64,000 bases of DNA from Erythroxylum novogranatense (Eukaryota; Streptophyta; Magnoliopsida; Malpighiales; Erythroxylaceae): NCBI GenBank assembly GCA_029891385.1, contig CM057235.1, positions 8,489,001 through 8,553,000 on the forward strand, given 5' to 3'. The notes under the pieces are model-generated. The model had not been told where the DNA came from. It was given only the letters and a program-made list of their open reading frames with translations, and searched no databases. How positions within the stretch are numbered: position 1 is the stretch's first letter; each line of letters begins with the position of its first letter. Below, one piece after another: positions 1 through 11,860 of the stretch. Made by a program: the position numbers and the translations under genes.

Positions 1-1739
1 GTTTTGGGGTAGAAAAGGTGATTTTGTGATTGAAAAATTATTTGGAGTACACTGTTACTGTTTTATAATTTTAGGAATTTCATTAATTCTCGGAAAAATA
101 ATTGAAATTCTCGGATAGGATAAATCGCCAATGATTAGCTAACCAAATTAGTTTCTCAGTAACAAAAATCGCTACCCACCGGATGCTTGTACTATTGGGT
201 ATTTTATTGTGGGAGTGCAATTAGGGTCATTGGGTTGATTGGGTTAGTTTTGATCTGACCGATTAAAGAATTATTACTTTGATTTTTCAAATAAAAAGAG
301 ACCAATCCCATCTTGCCATTTAAAGGTCTCATTAAATGTATTCCTATCAAGTCTCGGACGTGTATGTTTTAAAGGAAGGAAGGGTGAGATTTTAAGGCTT
401 TTGATTTATGTTCATCAAAACTTAACCCTTCTCCATCAAACCATCGCAGTTTGGCTCTTCTTTTCTCCATTTCCTCATAACTTTATCTGCCATCTCTTAC
501 TCCCATCAAAATTAGAAGATGAGTTGGTACATGTTTGAGAAGGAAAAGAGGTTAGTACTTTGGTGTAAAAGTTAGAAAGTGATTGTTGAAGGTTTGAAGG
601 AGGTTTTGATTTGAGGCCCAATTGGAGCGTCGATTGACAGACATCACAGAGACTTTCCGGCATTTACTCGGAAGTAATAGGTGAGTAACCTAGTTGGTTT
701 CTCAAATTTCTGGTTGCTTATATGTTCTACGTGAATTACATGCAACGATGAACTGTATGATTTCTGGCATGTATAAGAGTGGACTATTGTATGTTTACTG
801 ATTTTACTGTACTGAATGACACCGATACTGATATACTGGGCTTGATAGCCATATCATTGATTCTTGATACACCGGGCTTTATAGCCAAACACGGTTCATT
901 CTTGAATCTTGCATTGCATGCATAATTGCATGATCGGATAATGGGCGTGCCCCAGTTGCTATTTTTACTTGATAAGAGCTTGAGCTCTCATCTTTATCTT
1001 GGCCGAGACCTCGAGCAGGGGAGAAAATCACAGCGTCCCAGCTGAATCTTGTTGAGCACTTGGGCTGTCTTGAATAAGCGGAAAGAGTCACATATGCATT
1101 GCATTAGCATAAATGACCGCTACATGACATGTCTTTGCTTTTGTAATGGCATGAATTCTTGTGAATAGTTTTACATTCTTGGACATTGTTATTGATCGCC
1201 ATTTGGTAAATGATGATTCTTGTCTTATCTTTATGCGTCATGGGCGTAATGCATGATTTGAGTGAACCATCGATGATGGTTTCTCACCGAGTTCATAAAA
1301 CTCACCCAAAATTTGCATCTATTTTTCAGGTCTGAAGAATACCCGGTTGACACGGGAGTATGTCTCACCGTAGGCGAGTAAAGGTTAGAGGTCGGGATCG
1401 GTTAAGTATGCGCATTAGTGTCTTAGTAAATTGTGTTCATGAATCAACGTATAACAAGGCATTGTATTTTACTTAGCTCGTTGTGGTATTAATGTTTCTT
1501 GCATTGGTGATTGTAAATTATTCTTGGATGGTGTAATAATCAAACTGGTTTTTATTGAACACGGATTTTAATTACTTACTTGTGTTTGCCGTGTGAGCGT
1601 GGAGTTAATGGCTACAAAAAGAAAAGAAAAAGAAAGTATCTGAATTTTAAATCGTGATGTAATCGCCACTCTCGTGGGACGCGGACTCGGATATCACCAA
1701 CGATATCGGGTTCGGGTCTTACGGGAGTGGGGTGTTACA
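1..1739 (+). mobile_element. 3' part of a gypsy-type LTR (family H), cut by the window edge
   Basis: The block ends in GGGGTGTTACA, a typical LTR 3' terminus, and is homologous over its length to the reverse strand of the LTR at 53410-56887. Shared landmarks are a 'gtgagtaacctagttgg' segment near 681, the cgatgatggtttctcaccgag stretch near 1270 and the 'tttttcaggtctgaagaatacccgg' segment near 1322. The LTR start lies outside the window, so it may be a solo LTR or the 3' LTR of an element. No coding sequence is present. Relative to the 53410 copy it lacks the amplified 45-bp repeats. Confidence 0.8.
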
Positions 1740-2167
1740 ATGTGAATTTTGGAAACTAATTGATTAATAACCAATGCTCTATTAAAATCACACTGTGCCA
1801 ATATGGTTTCAAAAGAAGATCTCCTTTCAAACTTTTCAAATCTTTGTTTCAGCTTCCTCAATTTGAAAAGGTCTTAGATAAGTTAATGTGTATATAATGT
1901 ATAGGATCTCACGGACATATATTTCACAAAACTAAAAAGGATTAAAGAGAATTGCAAGGCATTCTTGAGAAATTATGTAGATCCACTAGTTTATGATAAG
2001 AAGGAAACATTTAAAGCTCTTAATGAGGTTCAAAAAGCTTTCAGAATTAATCCTGTTGATCTTAGCCTAAAAGATAAGGAAATTGTTGAACTAAAGAGAT
2101 ACTATAAGACTGTGGAGATTTATAACTCATAACTGAGACTAAAGGTTAGGATATTATGGTTGAAGGA
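1740..2167 (+). pseudogene. L1-type LINE ORF2 fragment, linker upstream of the RT domain
   Basis: Broken plus-strand reading frames resemble the stretch between endonuclease and reverse transcriptase in plant L1-type LINEs: a P-F-K-L-F-K-like segment near 1830, lysine-rich helices near 1930-2100, then a W-L-K-E-G motif at the right end (about 2150-2167). The frame is cut at 2167 by the gypsy array and resumes after 22668. The endonuclease part would lie further left but is replaced by the family-H LTR. Several stops show it is dead. Family call rests on motif resemblance. Confidence 0.65.
2163..2167. repeat. Target-site duplication AAGGA, left copy
   Basis: The five bases AAGGA directly precede the first TGTTGG terminus at 2168 and recur at 22669-22673 directly after the last CCAACA terminus. 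They bound the whole three-LTR array, so the array is a single insertion locus. Confidence 0.9.
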
Positions 2168-4892
2168 TGTTGGACCCCGAACCTTGGAGTGAAAATTTAG
2201 AGATAATAAATGAAATCAAATGAGTGTTTTGTATGTGACTTGTGTTATAGATGAGGAAATGTGATTTATGTATGGATGATGGGCTGAGAAGCCTTAAGTA
2301 TGAATCATGTTTAGCTATGTAAGATATTATGGAAAAGCAAGAGATTATGAATGACAAGATGCTATGGAATGTAAGAAATCATATGAATTGAGGCTGAGAT
2401 TTGGATAAATTCCAAATGATAGTTGCATTGTTATAAATGATGTGTAATTAAGAAAGTGAAGTTAGGATGAATGTTAAATGTGTATGCTGATTCAAAGGAA
2501 ATTAGAGAATGATTGAAATAGAATTGGCCAAAGTTGCCTTCTTCGAAGTTGTAGTTTGTTCTTCTATCTTTCCAATGATATCAAGTATGCAAGATTTCGA
2601 GATCAGATTTAAGAGTTATAGTTGATACAAGTTATGATGTTATTTAAGATTGATGCTAGTGACAGCTTTGATGAATGTTTGAGAATTGTGGTTTTGATGA
2701 ACCAATTTAGTTGATTTTTGAGAAGTTCATGAATTGAATTTGTTGTTTGAAGTGTTATGAAGTGTTTAGGCCTTTGAATAAGTAAATATGTGAAGATTTT
2801 AAGTGTATATGATGTTAGTTATGATGTAAGAAGCATTGGAAAAAGGTTTGAATGGGTTTGGAAAACCCATGTCCTTTAAACGGACAGCCTCGGGTCAAAA
2901 GGACCCCTACCCTTGCTCATGTCTGTTAGGCGGACATGTATATCCGTTTAACGGACATTCTCGGATGGTTTGATACATTTTGGGCCATATGTGTCCGTTA
3001 AACGGACATGCATGCTCGTTTAACGGACAGCCACGGGTCAACAGGTGAAAAATGCGAGTTTGATCACTTTAGAAGCCGAATCTAATTTTGTGGTATTCAT
3101 AAGAGTTGTAGATCTAGAAGTTTAATTTCTAATGGTCTAAGAACGAAAGCAATCAGATTTCTAGATTGAAAGTTATGGCATTTGCGCCAAAAGAGTTTCA
3201 AATCAATTTAGGGTTTGAACATGTTGAGTTTTTTTTTATCATAACTCACTCATCCGACCTCGGATTGAGGCGATTCTTGAAGCATTGAATTCCTAACACA
3301 TGTATCTTTCTCTCCATGAACATTGGTATCAATTGGAGTTGAATTGAAAGAGTTTGATTGAAAAGTTGTATTTTGAATTTGTGATGACATGAAAAGTTGA
3401 ATTTCCGAAATGTGCCTTCGGGCAATATGAGTTTTCAAGCATGAATACATGTTACATGGGTTTGGTTAGGTCCCTCATGTGGAGTCAGTGCAATGGTTAC
3501 AATTTTTAAAAGCCTCCGCCCAGCTGCCCGCTAGTGGCATAGGAGCTCCGTTTTCGGACTCCCCATGTATTTCACGGCTGCACAGGACCGCTTTGCGGGA
3601 ATGTGTAGTACGCCATGTGTTATGGACCGACCCAAACCGATTTGATGTGTTATATGTTTGTTTTGTTTAGAATGTGCTGCATTTATATGTGATGCATTTC
3701 ATGGTTAAAATGTCTTGAAAAGTTGACAAATGAGAATTTGGATTTTCCACTATGAGAGTTTTGCAAAACTATTTGTGAATGCTATGAAAGATTTCGGAAT
3801 TGAGAAGTTTCTGAAAAATAAACCTCTGCCATTTTCGATTAACTGAAATTAAGGTTTGAAAATATTTTTGCTTATCATTTGTTTAATAAACATGTTATCC
3901 ACGAGCTTTCGAACTCACCCCCCCCCTTTAGGTATTCGAGCAGGAGATTGGATGAAAGACGTCAAGATATCAGTATTTATGCATGTGCGTGTAATTTGTG
4001 TATTTTGGTTTGTGAGTATTGGTAATGGGTTAAGGGTTGAAATGCCATTAGAGAATTGTAAGCAGTTAGTTCATGATGTATTTTGGATTATGATTTTGTG
4101 TAAGAACCTAATATCTGGAATTAACAATTTATTGACTATGGATGGTGTATATTGGATTTGTTTACAAATTGTATTGAGTTATGAATGTAATTGGGATATA
4201 TTTATATGGATATGGATGAATGTGTTGATGATGAAATATGAATTGTGATGAATATGAATTGATATGAAAATGACTCGAAGTGGTTTAGAATTTAGGTTTG
4301 CGTTTCTGCTGAGATCCCAGACGGAGGGTCCGGTAGATTATGATGAATGTGTATTTATGCGAAATTATAGAAGGAGTTTTACTATTTGCGGGTTTTGGAT
4401 AGGTTAAAATACACTTTCATGCTGCCAAATTTTAATTGATTAGTATGAGTTTTCCACTTTTTGTAAGTGGGTAGACAAAGTTGAGAAATGAATAAGAAAA
4501 GAAAAAAAATGTACATCGATTTGGATAGGTTAAGTCATAAGGGTTTCCAACGACAAGTTTACTATGTTCATGCTTCAGATGTCGGGAATTGAAATTTCAT
4601 TTTCAATTGATCTATTTGTTTCGCATTCGTATTCGGTTCCCATTGGTATTCGGTTCGACTCATTTGTTTCTCTTTCATTTGTTTCAAATCAGTTTCGATC
4701 CACTTGTCACATATGTTTCGATTTTCCGTTATCCGCTTTTTATTTCTGATTCATGTGTTTGATTCGCTATATGATCTGATTCATTTTTGTTCATTCCTTT
4801 TCGGATTCGATTTCAGAATGATCTTGTTCAGTTTAATCAGTGATAGCGTGTTAAGTGCTTAAGCAGTTGGGTCTCGGAGTCGGGATCCAACA
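2168..4892 (+). repeat. LTR1 of the gypsy array (2725 bp)
   Basis: Starts TGTTGG, ends CCAACA, and is followed within five bases by a tRNA-iMet primer site. It contains a palindrome cluster (2870-3030), an AATAAA at 3885-3890 and the conserved 'cccgctagtggca' block near 3527. Compared with LTR3 it lacks about 1.57 kb, the junction being near 3361-3367; the lost block contains LTR3's TATA box. Confidence 0.9.
2868..3032 (+). repeat. Palindrome cluster (GTCCGTTAAACGGAC type) in LTR1
   Basis: About five near-perfect copies of a 15-17 bp palindrome of the form GTCCGTTWAACGGAC lie 20-70 bp apart, separated by unrelated sequence. The same cluster is at 19028-19215 in LTR3. LTR2 keeps only two or three degraded copies (about 6240-6322). 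Confidence 0.85.
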
Positions 4893-4896
4893 GATG

Positions 4897-4910
4897 TGGT
4901 ATCAGAGCCC
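4897..4910 (+). other. Primer-binding site, tRNA-iMet type
   Basis: TGGTATCAGAGCCC lies four bases after the LTR1 end and is the standard plant initiator-methionine tRNA primer site. Confidence 0.9.
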
Positions 4911-5526
4911 AGTAATATGATCTTACTGGGGCGTATGTGTATGAGTGATTTGCATGAGAAATTGATAAGAGTTTGTAAAGATAAGTTTGATTTTGTGAGA
5001 ATGTGATATTGATGTGAATAAAGTTGCATGAATTATTCGAAGTACCTATGTGATTGTTTGATTAAGGTGAAGAATTATGTTTGAGTTTGGATTATGCTAC
5101 TAGACGTTAAGATCAGAAATTCTTGATGAATTTAGATGATGTAACTTCGAATATATGTGATTTTGAGGTGCTGAGTTGTGATCATTTGTATTTGAATGTG
5201 TTAACGAATGAGATTAGAATTTCATGATGAATTGGTGCATGTTAAGGTTCATTAAGAGTTGGACCATTAATTTGTGTCCATAGGTTGAGGAATATTGATT
5301 TTCGGATAAAGTGAGTTAAATATATGTACTTGTGAAAATATGATAAGAACTATTGGTGTGGGAATATGATATGGATGGTATATGACATAGAAGGTGAAAA
5401 ACATTACGAATACGTGTGGTGAGGATTCGAATATGTGAATGACTAGGATCATTTGGAAGACATGTGTTAAGAGAATGTATTACTTGGTGTTTGCTTAAGT
5501 ATGAATTTCAAGAACAAAATTCTTTT

Positions 5527-5540
5527 AAGAGGGGGAGAAA
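5527..5540 (+). other. Polypurine tract before LTR2
   Basis: AAGAGGGGGAGAAA immediately precedes the TGTTGG start of LTR2. The same tract precedes LTR3 at 18327-18340. Confidence 0.85.
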
Positions 5541-8080
5541 TGTTGGACCCCGAACCTTGGAGTGAAAATTTAGAAATAATAAATGAAATCAAATGAGTGC
5601 TTTGTATGTGACTTGTGTTATAGATGAGGAAATGTGATTTATGTATGGATGATGGGCTGAGAAGCCTTAAGTATGAATCATGTTTAGCTATGTAAGATAT
5701 TATGGAAAAGCAAGAGATTATGAATGACAAGATGCTATGGAATGTAAGAAATCATATGAATTGAGGCTGAGATTTGGATAAATTCCAAATGATAGTTGCA
5801 TTGTTATAAATGATGTGTAATTAAGAAAGTGAAGTTAGGATGAATGTTAAATGTGTATGCTGATTCAAAGGAAATTAGAGAATGATTGAAATAGAATTGG
5901 CCAAAGTTGCCTTCTTCGAAGTTGTAGTTTGTTCTTCTATCTTTCCAATGATATCAAGTATGCAACATTTTGAGATCGGAGTTAAGAGTTATAGTTGATA
6001 TAAGTTATGATGTTATTTAAGATTGATGCTAGTGACAGCTTTGATGAATGTTTGAGAATTGTGGTTTTGATGAACCAATTTAGTTGAGATTTGAGAAGTT
6101 CATGAATTGAATTTGTTGCTTAAAGTGTTATGAAGTGTTTAGGCCTTTGAATAAGTAAATATGTGAAGATTTTAAGTGTATATGATGTTAGTTATGATGT
6201 AAGAAGCATTGGAAAAAGGTTTGAATGGGTTTGGAAAACCCATGTCCTTTAAACGGACATAGGAGTCCGTTTAATGGATAGCCTCGGGTCAAAAGGACCC
6301 CTACCCTTGCTCATGTCCATTAGAACGAAAGCAATCAGATTTCTAGATTGAAAGTTATGACATTTGCGCCAAAAGAGTTTCAAATCGATTTAGGGTTTGA
6401 ACATGTTGAGTTGTTTTGATCATAACTCACTCATCCGACCTCGGATTGAGGCGATTCTTGAAGCATTGAATTCCTAACACATGTATCTTTCTTTCCATGA
6501 ACATTGGTATCAATTGGAGTTGAATTGAAAGAGTTTGATTGAAAAGTTGTAGTTTGAATTTGTGATGACATGAAAAGTTGAATTTCTGAAATGTGCCTTC
6601 GGGCAATATGAGTTTTCAAGCATGAATACGTGTTACATGGATTTGGTTAGGTCCCTCATGTGGAGTCAGTGCACTGGTCTCAATTTTTAAAAGCCTTCAC
6701 CCAGCTGCCCGCTAGTGGCATAGGAGCTCCGTTTTTGGACTCCCTATGTGTTTCACGGCTGCACAGGACCGCTTTGCGGGAATGTGTAGTACGTCATGTG
6801 TTATGGACCGACCCAAACCGATTTGATGTGTTATATGTTTGTTTTGTTTAGAATGTGCTGCATTTATATGTGATGCATTTCATGGTTAAAATGTCTTGAA
6901 AAGTTGACAAATGAGAATTTGGATTTTCCACTATGAGAGTTTTGCAAAACTATTTGTGAATGCTATGAAAGATTTCGAAAATGAGAAGTTTCTGAAAAAT
7001 AAACCTCTGCCGTTTTTCGAATAACTGAAATTAAGGTTTGAAAATATTTTTGCTTATCATTTGTTTAATAAACATGTTATCCACGAGCTTTCGAGCTCAC
7101 CCGCCCCCTTTAGGTATTCGAGCAGGAGATCGGATGAAAGACGTCAAGATATCAGTATTTATGCATGTGCGTGTAATTTGTGTATTTTGGTTTGTGAGTA
7201 TTGGTAATGGGTTATGGCTTGAAATGCCATTAGAGAATTGTAAGCAGTTAGTTCATGATGTATTTTGGATTATGATTTTGTGTAAGAACCTAATATATGG
7301 AATTAACAATTTATTGACTATGGATGGTGTATATTGGATTTGTATACAAATTGTATTGAGTTATTAATGTAATTGGGATATATTTATATGGATATGGATG
7401 AATGTGTTGATGATGAAATATGAATTGTGATGAATATGAATTGATATGAAAATGACTCAAAGTGGTTAGAATTTAGGTTTGCGTTTCTGCTGAGATCCCG
7501 GACGGAGGGTCCGGTAGATTATGATGAATGTGTATTTGTCTGGAAATTATAGAAGGGAGTTTTACTATTTGCAGGTTTTGGATAGGTTAAAATACAGCTT
7601 TCATGTTGACAAATTTTTAATTGATTAGTATGAGTTTTCCCTTTTTGTAAGGGGTCGACAAAAGTTGAGAAATGAATAAGAAAAAGAAAAAAAATGTACA
7701 TCGATTTCGGATAAGTTAAGTCATAAGGGTTTCCAACGCGACAAGTTTACTATGTTCATGCTTCGGATGTCGGGAATTGAAATTTCATTTTCAATTGATC
7801 TATTTGTTTCGCATTCATATTCGGTTCCCATAGGTATTCGGTTCGACTCATTTGTTTCTCTTTCATTTGTTTCAAATCAGTTTCGACCCACTTGTCACAT
7901 ATGTTTCGATTTTTCGTTATCCGCTTTTTATTTCCGATTCATGTATTTGATTCGCTATATGATCCGATTCATTGTTGTTCATTCCTTTTCGGATTCGATT
8001 TCAGAATGATCTTGTTCAGTTTAATCAGTGATAGCGTGTTAAGTGCTTAAGCAGTTGGGTCTCGGAGTCAGGATCCAACA
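5541..8080 (+). repeat. LTR2 of the gypsy array (2540 bp)
   Basis: The middle LTR. It shares with LTR1 the 1.57-kb deletion (junction near 6541-6548) and several nearby single-base states, but matches LTR3 at other sites near its 5' end and in its distal part. It has a private loss of about 180 bp that removes most of the palindrome cluster (about 6322). The mosaic fits an origin by recombination between the outer LTRs. Confidence 0.88.
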
Positions 8081-8084
8081 GATG

Positions 8085-8098
8085 TGGTATCAGAGCCC
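8085..8098 (+). other. Primer-binding site after LTR2, tRNA-iMet type
   Basis: A second intact TGGTATCAGAGCCC, four bases after LTR2. It shows that LTR2 faces an internal region in the same way as a 5' LTR. Confidence 0.9.
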
Positions 8099-8120
8099 AG
8101 TAATATGATCTTACTGGGGC

Positions 8121-8125
8121 GTATG
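8121..8125. repeat. Target-site duplication GTATG, left copy (copia A)
   Basis: GTATG precedes the copia LTR start and recurs at 17733-17737. The uninserted sister site near 4931 carries GTATG once. Confidence 0.95.
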
Positions 8126-9360
8126 TGTTAGAGTAGTGCCCTAAAGGCAATCCCCTTTAGCGCATTTTGTTCATAGTCATGTACAGACTTTATGAATAAA
8201 TAAAACAAGGCATATTTCATTTATTTGATATTCATTTTATTATGAATTGATAGTGATCTTTAATCAAATTAATGAAGTCCCTGATACATGACATAGCATG
8301 AAGGAAATTATGATGCGATCATACTATTGAGATTCCTATCATGTGCAATTATGTCATATCTAAATTATCCTAGTCATAGGATTAATGAGGCTGGACATCG
8401 TTAATCCGGATAGACTAGACATGTCAAACTCCTTGATTGGATCAGCGGTGGATCTCGAAAACCGTAAATATTGAGATATTTAGATTTGACATGTGGATGC
8501 TTACTAGTGGTAGTAAGTACATTGGATGACCTGCTATGAGATCATCACATGGATGTCCTATACAAATGTCGGTGATAATCTCATCATAGCAATGGTGCAA
8601 GTATCCTTAGACTTGAGGTACTCGAGGATATCTTGATCTTGATTACGTACTTTGACTCCATTCCTTGTTGCCTTTCGGAGGTCGCTCATAGGGTGGTGAT
8701 TGGAGTGCGACTTGAGGCATTCGAAGGTAATTGAGTAGCCAATGAGATTCACCACTTGTTATAGCGGAAGAGATACCTGACCTCTTATCGGGATCATTAC
8801 TTTGAAGTCTCTGGCGCCGAAGCATACATATGTCATGAAGATGGTCTTCATGGACATATAAAGTAATGAGTCCTAGGGCGAACCGATTACACTTGGACTA
8901 GATTTGATCGATCGGTCTAGTAAGAGTTGACACATTGCCCATACTCAAACCAAGTGGGGTATAGCATGGTGAAAGGACGAATTGCACGGTAATTGTCTAT
9001 GGAAGGGTTCGTGATATGGTTTCATTAGTCAAACCAATTACTTTCCGGTCGATTAGAATTCATGATGTGTTGCTAGATACCGCTCATGACTTGCTCAGAT
9101 TAAGTGTTAATCTAAGTGGCCAACATAACCGGAACCTAATGGGTCACACGATAAGAGTGACTCGGAAAATCTGTAAAATAGTTTCGGACAGAGATCCGAT
9201 ATCTGGAGAGCAATAGGATTAAATGGATCCCGATGAGATTGGGATATGTCCCGATGAGATCGCGGCATCGACATTGCTGAAAACCGTTTCCGGTGATTTT
9301 TCGCCGGCGGTTTTCGGCAGTAGTAGGACCGACCCCAGTTTGACTGGACCACTTCAGCAA

Positions 9361-9417
9361 TTATATATATTAATTAATTAAGTAAATAATTAATTAATTA
9401 TATATATATATATATAT
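9361..9417. repeat. AT-rich microsatellite (TA/TTAA) in copia A 5' LTR
   Basis: A run of TA and TTAA repeats. The corresponding tract in the 3' LTR lies at about 17136-17188 and differs slightly in length. Confidence 0.85.
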
Positions 9418-9567
9418 GATTTCGGTGGAGCACTTAAATGGAGAGGATTAGTTAAGTTTGAAAAGTCAAACTTAATGATGATTTAGCAATTTAAGGCATT
9501 TTATGCCTACCTACGTGGATGAGCATCCACCATCCCTTTCTTATGTCTTTTAAGTGTTAAATAAAGA

Positions 9568-9574
9568 TATAAAA
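9568..9574 (+). promoter_or_regulatory. TATA box of the copia A 5' LTR
   Basis: TATAAAAGG lies about 385 bp before the LTR end, followed by a CT-rich leader starting near 9640. The 3' LTR has the same box at 17340-17346. Confidence 0.7.
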
Positions 9575-9959
9575 GGAGCTATGCACGGTTATGGAAGAAG
9601 CAAGAACCGAAGAGCTTAAGAGTTAAGTTTTGGAAAATTTGTTTTCATCTTCTTCATCTCCTCCATTCAACTTGCTTCTTCTTCTCCAAGGCTCCACCAA
9701 GATCATTTCACTTGCTCTCCAAGGCTAAGGTAAGAGCTAGCACTCTTCTCTTTAGTCTAGCTATTCCCGGGTCAAAAGAGTTTGTCCCGGTTAGTTTTTC
9801 CGACCTCTGCGTGGATCTGGTTAGAGACGGTCTCCTTTGGTCGTTATGGTTTGATTATTTATACATACACATGGATCCTGGCTTTCGGGAATGTCCCGGG
9901 ACTCAAAATTTTAAATTCCACACTGTGGGCATGTGATGCCTACCGGGATTTTCCTACAG

Positions 9960-9971
9960 TGGTATCGAGCC
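9960..9971 (+). other. Primer-binding site of copia A, one base short of consensus
   Basis: TGGTATCGAGCC follows the 5' LTR by one base. The consensus tRNA-iMet site reads TATCAGAGC, so the A of CAG is missing here. The same loss is seen in copia F. Confidence 0.8.
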
Positions 9972-11111
9972 ACTTGTGTTGTATAAGCAAATCGAAATGA
10001 TAACTAGGTCGGAGTTCCTTAGTGAATTGAGCTGCTGATGCATGTTATTTGTGTGAATTTCGAATCAGTATAGAGATGCATGTTTTCGAAATTTCTTGCT
10101 CAAATTTTTCATAACATGTTATAGAATATGTTTGTGAAAGATGAGAATTTATCAATTTGATTTGATATGGTTTTGCTATTTAATTCCCTCAAGTTTCGGA
10201 TGCTGTCTTGTTGATAGTTTCTGAAACAGGTATGCTATAAATTCGAGAATAAATTCTAGAAAAATTGTTTTTCGGATTGGTTTTCACCGACATGTCCCTA
10301 AGATGTTTGTGAATGTCTCTGTGGATGGAAAAATGTTTTCAAGGTGATTTACCCTTTATTTCCGAATTTCTTGTGTGCTGATGGGAATGTTTGTGTTGGA
10401 GAACACAGATTCTGGTTCGGCTAGATTGCTGAGGTTCAATGAGTTTTGTGGAAATAAATCCTGAAAAATTCATGGAGCATTTTGGGAACATGTTTTAACC
10501 TCTGTAATTTTCTCAGTATTTATTGAAAGTGTTTCAATGGTCATTTTTAGCAAAATGTTGAGCTTGGCAGTTTTGAGAAACTAGCTGGGGCTGTTTTGTT
10601 TGGAGTGATTGATTGTGTTATTTTCTGTTCCAATGCCATGAATCATTTTATAGTGATTAAAATGTGTTATATTGATGTGGTATGCATGCCAAGTTGAGAT
10701 TCTTGAATTTAGGTTTCCAATAATTTTTGGATATCGAATAGGTCACTTTAGCGTCTCGTTAGCTTATTCCGTTATCTTGGTTATTTTGGCCGTCGCAATT
10801 TTTTGTGACTAGTGCCGGAGTAATCTTGATAACGTGTAGCCTACCTAGAGATACTTAGCATGATAATTTGGTGTCCTTGAATTATGTGGAAATCTAGTGA
10901 TTAATGGTGGATTAATCGGTTTCAAGTTTTTCTCATATAGTATGACTATTTGGCAAGCATGATTTGATGAAAATGTTTCATTAGCACATTAATATAAAGG
11001 TTTATATACTTGTTATATTGGTGTTGTGAATTGGAAATGCCTGGATTGAGAGTTAGCCAAATAGATAGCAATTCCAAATGCACAAATGAACAAGTCAACT
11101 TATATGTTCAT

Positions 11112-11265
11112 AAGTCGACTTGTTTGGTGCACTGTAGACTAATAAGTCGACTTGCACAATGGTACAAGTCGACTTGTTCATGCACAGTTGCACAAGTCGA
11201 CTTACACATGAATAAGTCGACTTATACAGAACCATAAGTCGACTTATACATATACAAGTCGACTT
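11112..11265. repeat. Seven-copy AAGTCGACTT palindrome cluster
   Basis: Perfect copies start at 11112, 11144, 11166, 11194, 11214, 11236 and 11256, 20-32 bp apart. A degenerate copy lies near 11090. The spacers are not repeats of each other, so this is not an ordinary tandem array. Confidence 0.95.
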
Positions 11266-11470
11266 ATATCATGCCTTGGTGGGATGATGGGCGATTTTCG
11301 GTATAAATTCAATGTGATTGATGCAATGCCTTAAATCAGACCATATAGTCATGATGACTATGATCCTTGGATGAGATTAATTAGATGAGACCTAAAATCC
11401 CTCAACTTAAAATATGAAAACTAACGCCTTCCATTAATATGGTAAGAATCAGAGTTCTTATAGGGTTGGG

Positions 11471-11860
11471 TTGTTGAGCTAACCTCAAGCTCACTCTATA
11501 CGAATATGTTCAAACCATGAAAATATGATTTTCGGATTAATGGGTCGGTTTTCCTAGAAGCATTGATTTGTTGAGCTAACCTCAAGGTCAGCGTGGACGA
11601 GGCGAAATTGGGTAGTGTACATCGGATGTACACGCATCAAGTGTTGATAACCCAATGTATGTGCATATATCAACCGTTGATAGACTTGGGCGATAGTTGT
11701 GTCTAAGATGTAATTGGTATGTACGATACCTCCGAGACATAAGATGGCTTGTTGAGCTAACCTCGAGGTCATTCTTAATGTCGGTCATCGATGATGCAAT
11801 TGGTATGACTGATACCTACCGATTGACCTAAGGTGACTTGTTGAGCTAACCTCAAGGTCA
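11471..11860 (+). repeat. Four dispersed copies of a 23-bp direct repeat in the leader
   Basis: Copies at about 11471-11493, 11568-11590, 11749-11771 and 11838-11860 share the core GAGCTAACCTCAAGGTCA with one or two changes. Spacing is irregular (97, 181 and 89 bp) and the sequence between copies is only partly alike. Confidence 0.9.

Larger units (their letters stand above)
4893..5540 (+). mobile_element. Internal region 1 of the gypsy array (648 bp, non-coding)
   Basis: Runs from the LTR1 end to the start of LTR2. It begins with the primer site and ends with a purine tract. No frame of useful length matches gag or pol. It is nearly identical to internal region 2 (8081-8125 plus 17738-18340); the few differences include several G-to-A changes near the 3' end, where the other copy reads cgaggacgaa. 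It also preserves the uninterrupted version of the site where copia A inserted in copy 2 (gtatg near 4933). Confidence 0.85.
8081..8125 (+). mobile_element. Internal region 2 of the gypsy array, left part
   Basis: The first 45 bp of the second internal region, interrupted by copia A and resuming at 17738. Its last five bases, GTATG, are the left copy of the copia target duplication. Confidence 0.9.
8126..9958 (+). repeat. 5' LTR of copia A (1833 bp)
   Basis: Begins TGTTAGAGTAGTGCCC and ends CCTACA. It contains an AT microsatellite (9361-9417), a TATA box near 9568 and a CT-rich leader after it. Compared with the 3' LTR (1827 bp) many differences are one- or two-base indels rather than substitutions. 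Confidence 0.95.

Noticed and set aside
3479..3670. A 63-codon frame repeated at 6660-6851 and 21233-21424
   Set aside because: It lies in the conserved block of the array LTRs and is conserved only because the LTRs are copies. The related LTR E has the DNA block but no such frame.
3856..4248. Hydrophobic 98-130 codon frame present in all three array LTRs
   Set aside because: Length varies by stop changes between copies (3856-4248, 7038-7367, 21719-22015), no domain, and it crosses a homopolymer C tract. Treated as chance open frame in non-coding LTR.
8126..9958. Solo copia LTR
   Set aside because: A matching second LTR, primer site, purine tract and a single outer duplication show it is the 5' LTR of a complete element.
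11112..11265. CRISPR-like array (regular short repeats with unique spacers)
   Set aside because: Repeats are 10-bp palindromes with uneven 10-22 bp gaps inside a plant retrotransposon leader; size, spacing and context do not fit.
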